Positions 6,818-8,921 of a stretch of 8,921 nt of DNA are shown piece after piece. The first letter of the stretch is position 1. Every line of letters starts with the position of its first letter. Under the pieces are notes generated by a model that was given only the letters and a program-made list of their open reading frames with translations, was not told the origin of the DNA and did no database searches. The DNA is from Proteiniphilum sp. UBA4977 (GTDB lineage: Bacteria; Bacteroidota; Bacteroidia; Bacteroidales; Dysgonomonadaceae). The position numbers and the translations under genes are program-made. The stretch spans positions 159,468 to 168,388 of the forward strand of contig DGZP01000078.1 in assembly GCA_002398565.1 (NCBI GenBank). Direction: 5' to 3'.

Positions 6818-6838
6818 ATTCTAAAACACTTTTTCATC

Positions 6839-8921
6839 ATGGACAGAAAAACATATTTTTATTTATTCGTGATAATATTGCTTTTTTCCACATGTGTAAA
6901 CCGACGATATGTTTCAGAAACCGGGAGTTCGGATAATCTTTTTTCCAATAAAGAAATAACAGTTGGAGAACAGGATAGGGGAAAATATATTGTAAGTACG
7001 TCTCAAATAGTTGATCCGGTAGGAAGTTCAATCACCTTCCCCGGAAGTTCGGTTGATGTAGCTTCAAGTCCTGATGATAATTTACTGGCTATAAAAAATA
7101 GCTCGGGTGTTGTTATTATAGACCGAAAAACGCGTAAAATATTGCAAACACTGAAGTATCCTCGTGGGGGAAGTTCTTTTTATGGGATAGAATGGATTTC
7201 AAATCAAAAAATATGGGTGACGGACAACAGAGGATATCTTCGTTCTGCAGTAATGGATAAAAATGGAGAATTTACCTGGAAGGAAGCAATAAACTTACCC
7301 GGTTTTGACAAGGAAAGTTCTTATCCTGGAGGTATAGCAATAAATAATGAAACTTTATATGTAACGTTGAACAGAAATAATTCGATCGGTATTATCGACC
7401 TTAAAACAAATACATTGATTGAGCAGATTCCCGTGGGAGTTGCTCCTTATGCAATCTCGATAAAAAATAATAAAGCGTATGTGACCAATTGGGGAGGACG
7501 TGTCCCAAAGGCAGTGGATTTTACACACAAGAGTTCAGGAAGTCCCGTGGTGATAGACGATAAAACGGGAGTTGCTTCTTCCGGGACAGTATCTGTGATA
7601 TCATTGGATAAAAATACGGTGATCAAAGAAATCAACGTATACCTTCATCCGTGTGCAATGGCCTTCTCTCCTGATAGTTCATTGTTATATGTAGCCAATT
7701 CAAATAGCGATTTGATATCAGTAATAAATACAAAATCAGATGAAGTAATTGAAACTATAAGTTGTAAGCCAGTTCCAAAATTACCATTCGGGAGTACTCC
7801 CAATGATATAATTACTTCTCCGGATGGTAAAACGCTTTATGTGGCCAATGGAGGGGATAACCTTATATGTGTGATTGATTTGGTTAATAAAAATATAAAA
7901 GGATTAATACCGACGGGTTGGTATCCCAGTGGAATTGAAATTTCAAAAGACGGAAGAGTATTATCTGTCGTGAATATGAAAGGTGTCGGCAGCAGACAAA
8001 AAGGTGTAAGAGAACATGGTTTTAACACCCACGATCGCACCAGTTCAGTTACTTTTGTTCCTGTTCCCAACTCAGCTGCCCTGGACTCATATACCAAAAA
8101 AGCATCTGAAAATATGAATTTACCTGAAGTGTATCAAAGGATTGCTTCTACCGGTCAGGGCATAAAAATGGTGCCAATTCCCACCGAACCGAATGAAAAG
8201 TCGGTTTTTAAACATGTCGTCTATATTATAAAAGAAAACAGAACATACGATCAGGTTTTCGGAGACATTCAAAAAGGGAATGGAGATAGCACACTGTGTA
8301 TGTTTGGCGAATATATCACGCCAAATCACCACAAATTGGCAGATGAGTTTGTTTTACTGGACAATACTTATTGTAACGGTGTTTTAAGTGCAGAAGGACA
8401 TCAATGGACGAGTCAGGGATATGTGACTGATTATTTGGAAAGGGCTTTCCCAAACTTCATCCGTAGCTATCCATGGAATGGTGACGACCCTTTGGTATAT
8501 TCTCCAAAAGGTTTTATTTGGGATTATGTGTTAAATGCAGGGTTGTCTTTCAGAACTTATGGGGAGTTTGTCAGGGACAGCATAATCCCGGGTGATGCCA
8601 CGTGGACAGATATTTATGAAGATTACTTAAGTAAGCAAAACAGGATAAAAATTCTTGCAATACCTACAATCCATACACTTCGAGGCAATTATTGTCCTAC
8701 ATATACTGGTTCACCAAGAACAATCAACGACCAGTATAAAGCCGATCAGTTTATTAAAGAACTCAATGATTTTGAGAAAACGAACGCGTTCCCGAATTTA
8801 ATGATGTTATCCTTGCCAAATAACCATACTTCCGGTACACAAGAGGGATTTCCTACTCCGAGTGCCATGGTCGCCGACAATGATCTTGCATTGGGCCGGA
8901 TTGTGGAAGCCATCAGTAAAA
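6839..8921 (+). CDS. YncE-like beta-propeller fused to an alkaline phosphatase-like phosphoesterase, 3' end cut by the window
   Basis: The frame is open from ATG 6839 to the right edge, 694 codons with no stop. Residues 1-19 form a hydrophobic signal ending in LLFSTC; C19 may be a lipid-bearing cysteine, though Thr at -1 makes the lipobox imperfect. Residues about 50-400 form a YVTN/YncE-type beta-propeller, with blade repeats such as LYVTLNRNNSIGIIDL, LLYVANSNSDLISVINT and LYVANGGDNLICVIDL. From about 455 a phosphoesterase (PF04185-like) domain begins: KENRTYDQVFGD (ENRTYD at 466-471, the metal/nucleophile segment), AEGHQW, then SLPNNHTSGTQEGFPTP (NNHT at 661-664) and VADNDLALGRIVEAIS. This domain order is that of the known two-domain YncE/alkaline phosphatase proteins; roughly the last 100-150 residues are missing. 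The substrate is not known. It is transcribed away from TRIC, and the coding sequence looks more A/T-rich than the minus-strand genes. Confidence 0.9.
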   Translation, partial: MDRKTYFYLFVIILLFSTCVNRRYVSETGSSDNLFSNKEITVGEQDRGKYIVSTSQIVDPVGSSITFPGSSVDVASSPDDNLLAIKNSSGVVIIDRKTRKILQTLKYPRGGSSFYGIEWISNQKIWVTDNRGYLRSAVMDKNGEFTWKEAINLPGFDKESSYPGGIAINNETLYVTLNRNNSIGIIDLKTNTLIEQIPVGVAPYAISIKNNKAYVTNWGGRVPKAVDFTHKSSGSPVVIDDKTGVASSGTVSVISLDKNTVIKEINVYLHPCAMAFSPDSSLLYVANSNSDLISVINTKSDEVIETISCKPVPKLPFGSTPNDIITSPDGKTLYVANGGDNLICVIDLVNKNIKGLIPTGWYPSGIEISKDGRVLSVVNMKGVGSRQKGVREHGFNTHDRTSSVTFVPVPNSAALDSYTKKASENMNLPEVYQRIASTGQGIKMVPIPTEPNEKSVFKHVVYIIKENRTYDQVFGDIQKGNGDSTLCMFGEYITPNHHKLADEFVLLDNTYCNGVLSAEGHQWTSQGYVTDYLERAFPNFIRSYPWNGDDPLVYSPKGFIWDYVLNAGLSFRTYGEFVRDSIIPGDATWTDIYEDYLSKQNRIKILAIPTIHTLRGNYCPTYTGSPRTINDQYKADQFIKELNDFEKTNAFPNLMMLSLPNNHTSGTQEGFPTPSAMVADNDLALGRIVEAISK

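Noticed and set aside
1..8921. CRISPR array, tRNA, rRNA, insertion sequence, toxin-antitoxin or defence genes
   Set aside because: No regularly spaced repeats, cloverleaf-like sequences, transposase motifs or defence-type domains were seen on either strand.

Overview
The window looks like chromosomal DNA of a member of the Bacteroidota. Three things point there: several intergenic gaps carry the TAnnTTTG -7 element used by the Bacteroidota primary sigma factor, ribosome binding sites are mostly weak and A-rich, and the protein families are typical of the phylum (a Crp/Fnr-like regulator lacking the cAMP-pocket signature, an exported GH2 enzyme with a DUF4982-type C-terminus, a lipoprotein with an acidic stretch after its cysteine). 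I cannot place it below phylum. I saw no tRNA, rRNA, IS element, phage gene or CRISPR array.

Layout: about 6.6 kb is coded on the minus strand, and one gene, cut by the right edge, is coded on the plus strand. Reading down the minus strand: a TRIC/UPF0126 membrane protein (6644-6021) is followed after 7 bp by an exported glycoside hydrolase family 2 enzyme (6013-3500). After 91 bp comes a short-chain dehydrogenase (3408-2545). After 57 bp with its own -7 box comes a putative M30-like zinc metalloprotease lipoprotein (2487-1009), then, 16-31 bp on, a Crp/Fnr-type regulator (977 or 992 to 402). After a 153-bp gap holding a -7 box and a 25-bp imperfect palindrome comes a YceI-like exported protein that runs off the left edge (248-1). 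Divergent from TRIC, across a 194-bp gap, is a plus-strand exported YncE-like beta-propeller fused to a phosphoesterase (alkaline phosphatase-like) domain; its last part lies beyond the window.

How the genes may work together: TRIC and the GH2 enzyme are spaced like an operon. The protease and regulator genes are close enough to be co-transcribed, and the regulator is a natural candidate to act on the palindrome in front of the YceI gene. Most products act outside the cytoplasm (periplasm or cell surface). Nothing here is a clear new system. The best leads are the protease/regulator/YceI cassette with its candidate operator, and the divergent promoter region with a repeated 9-mer.
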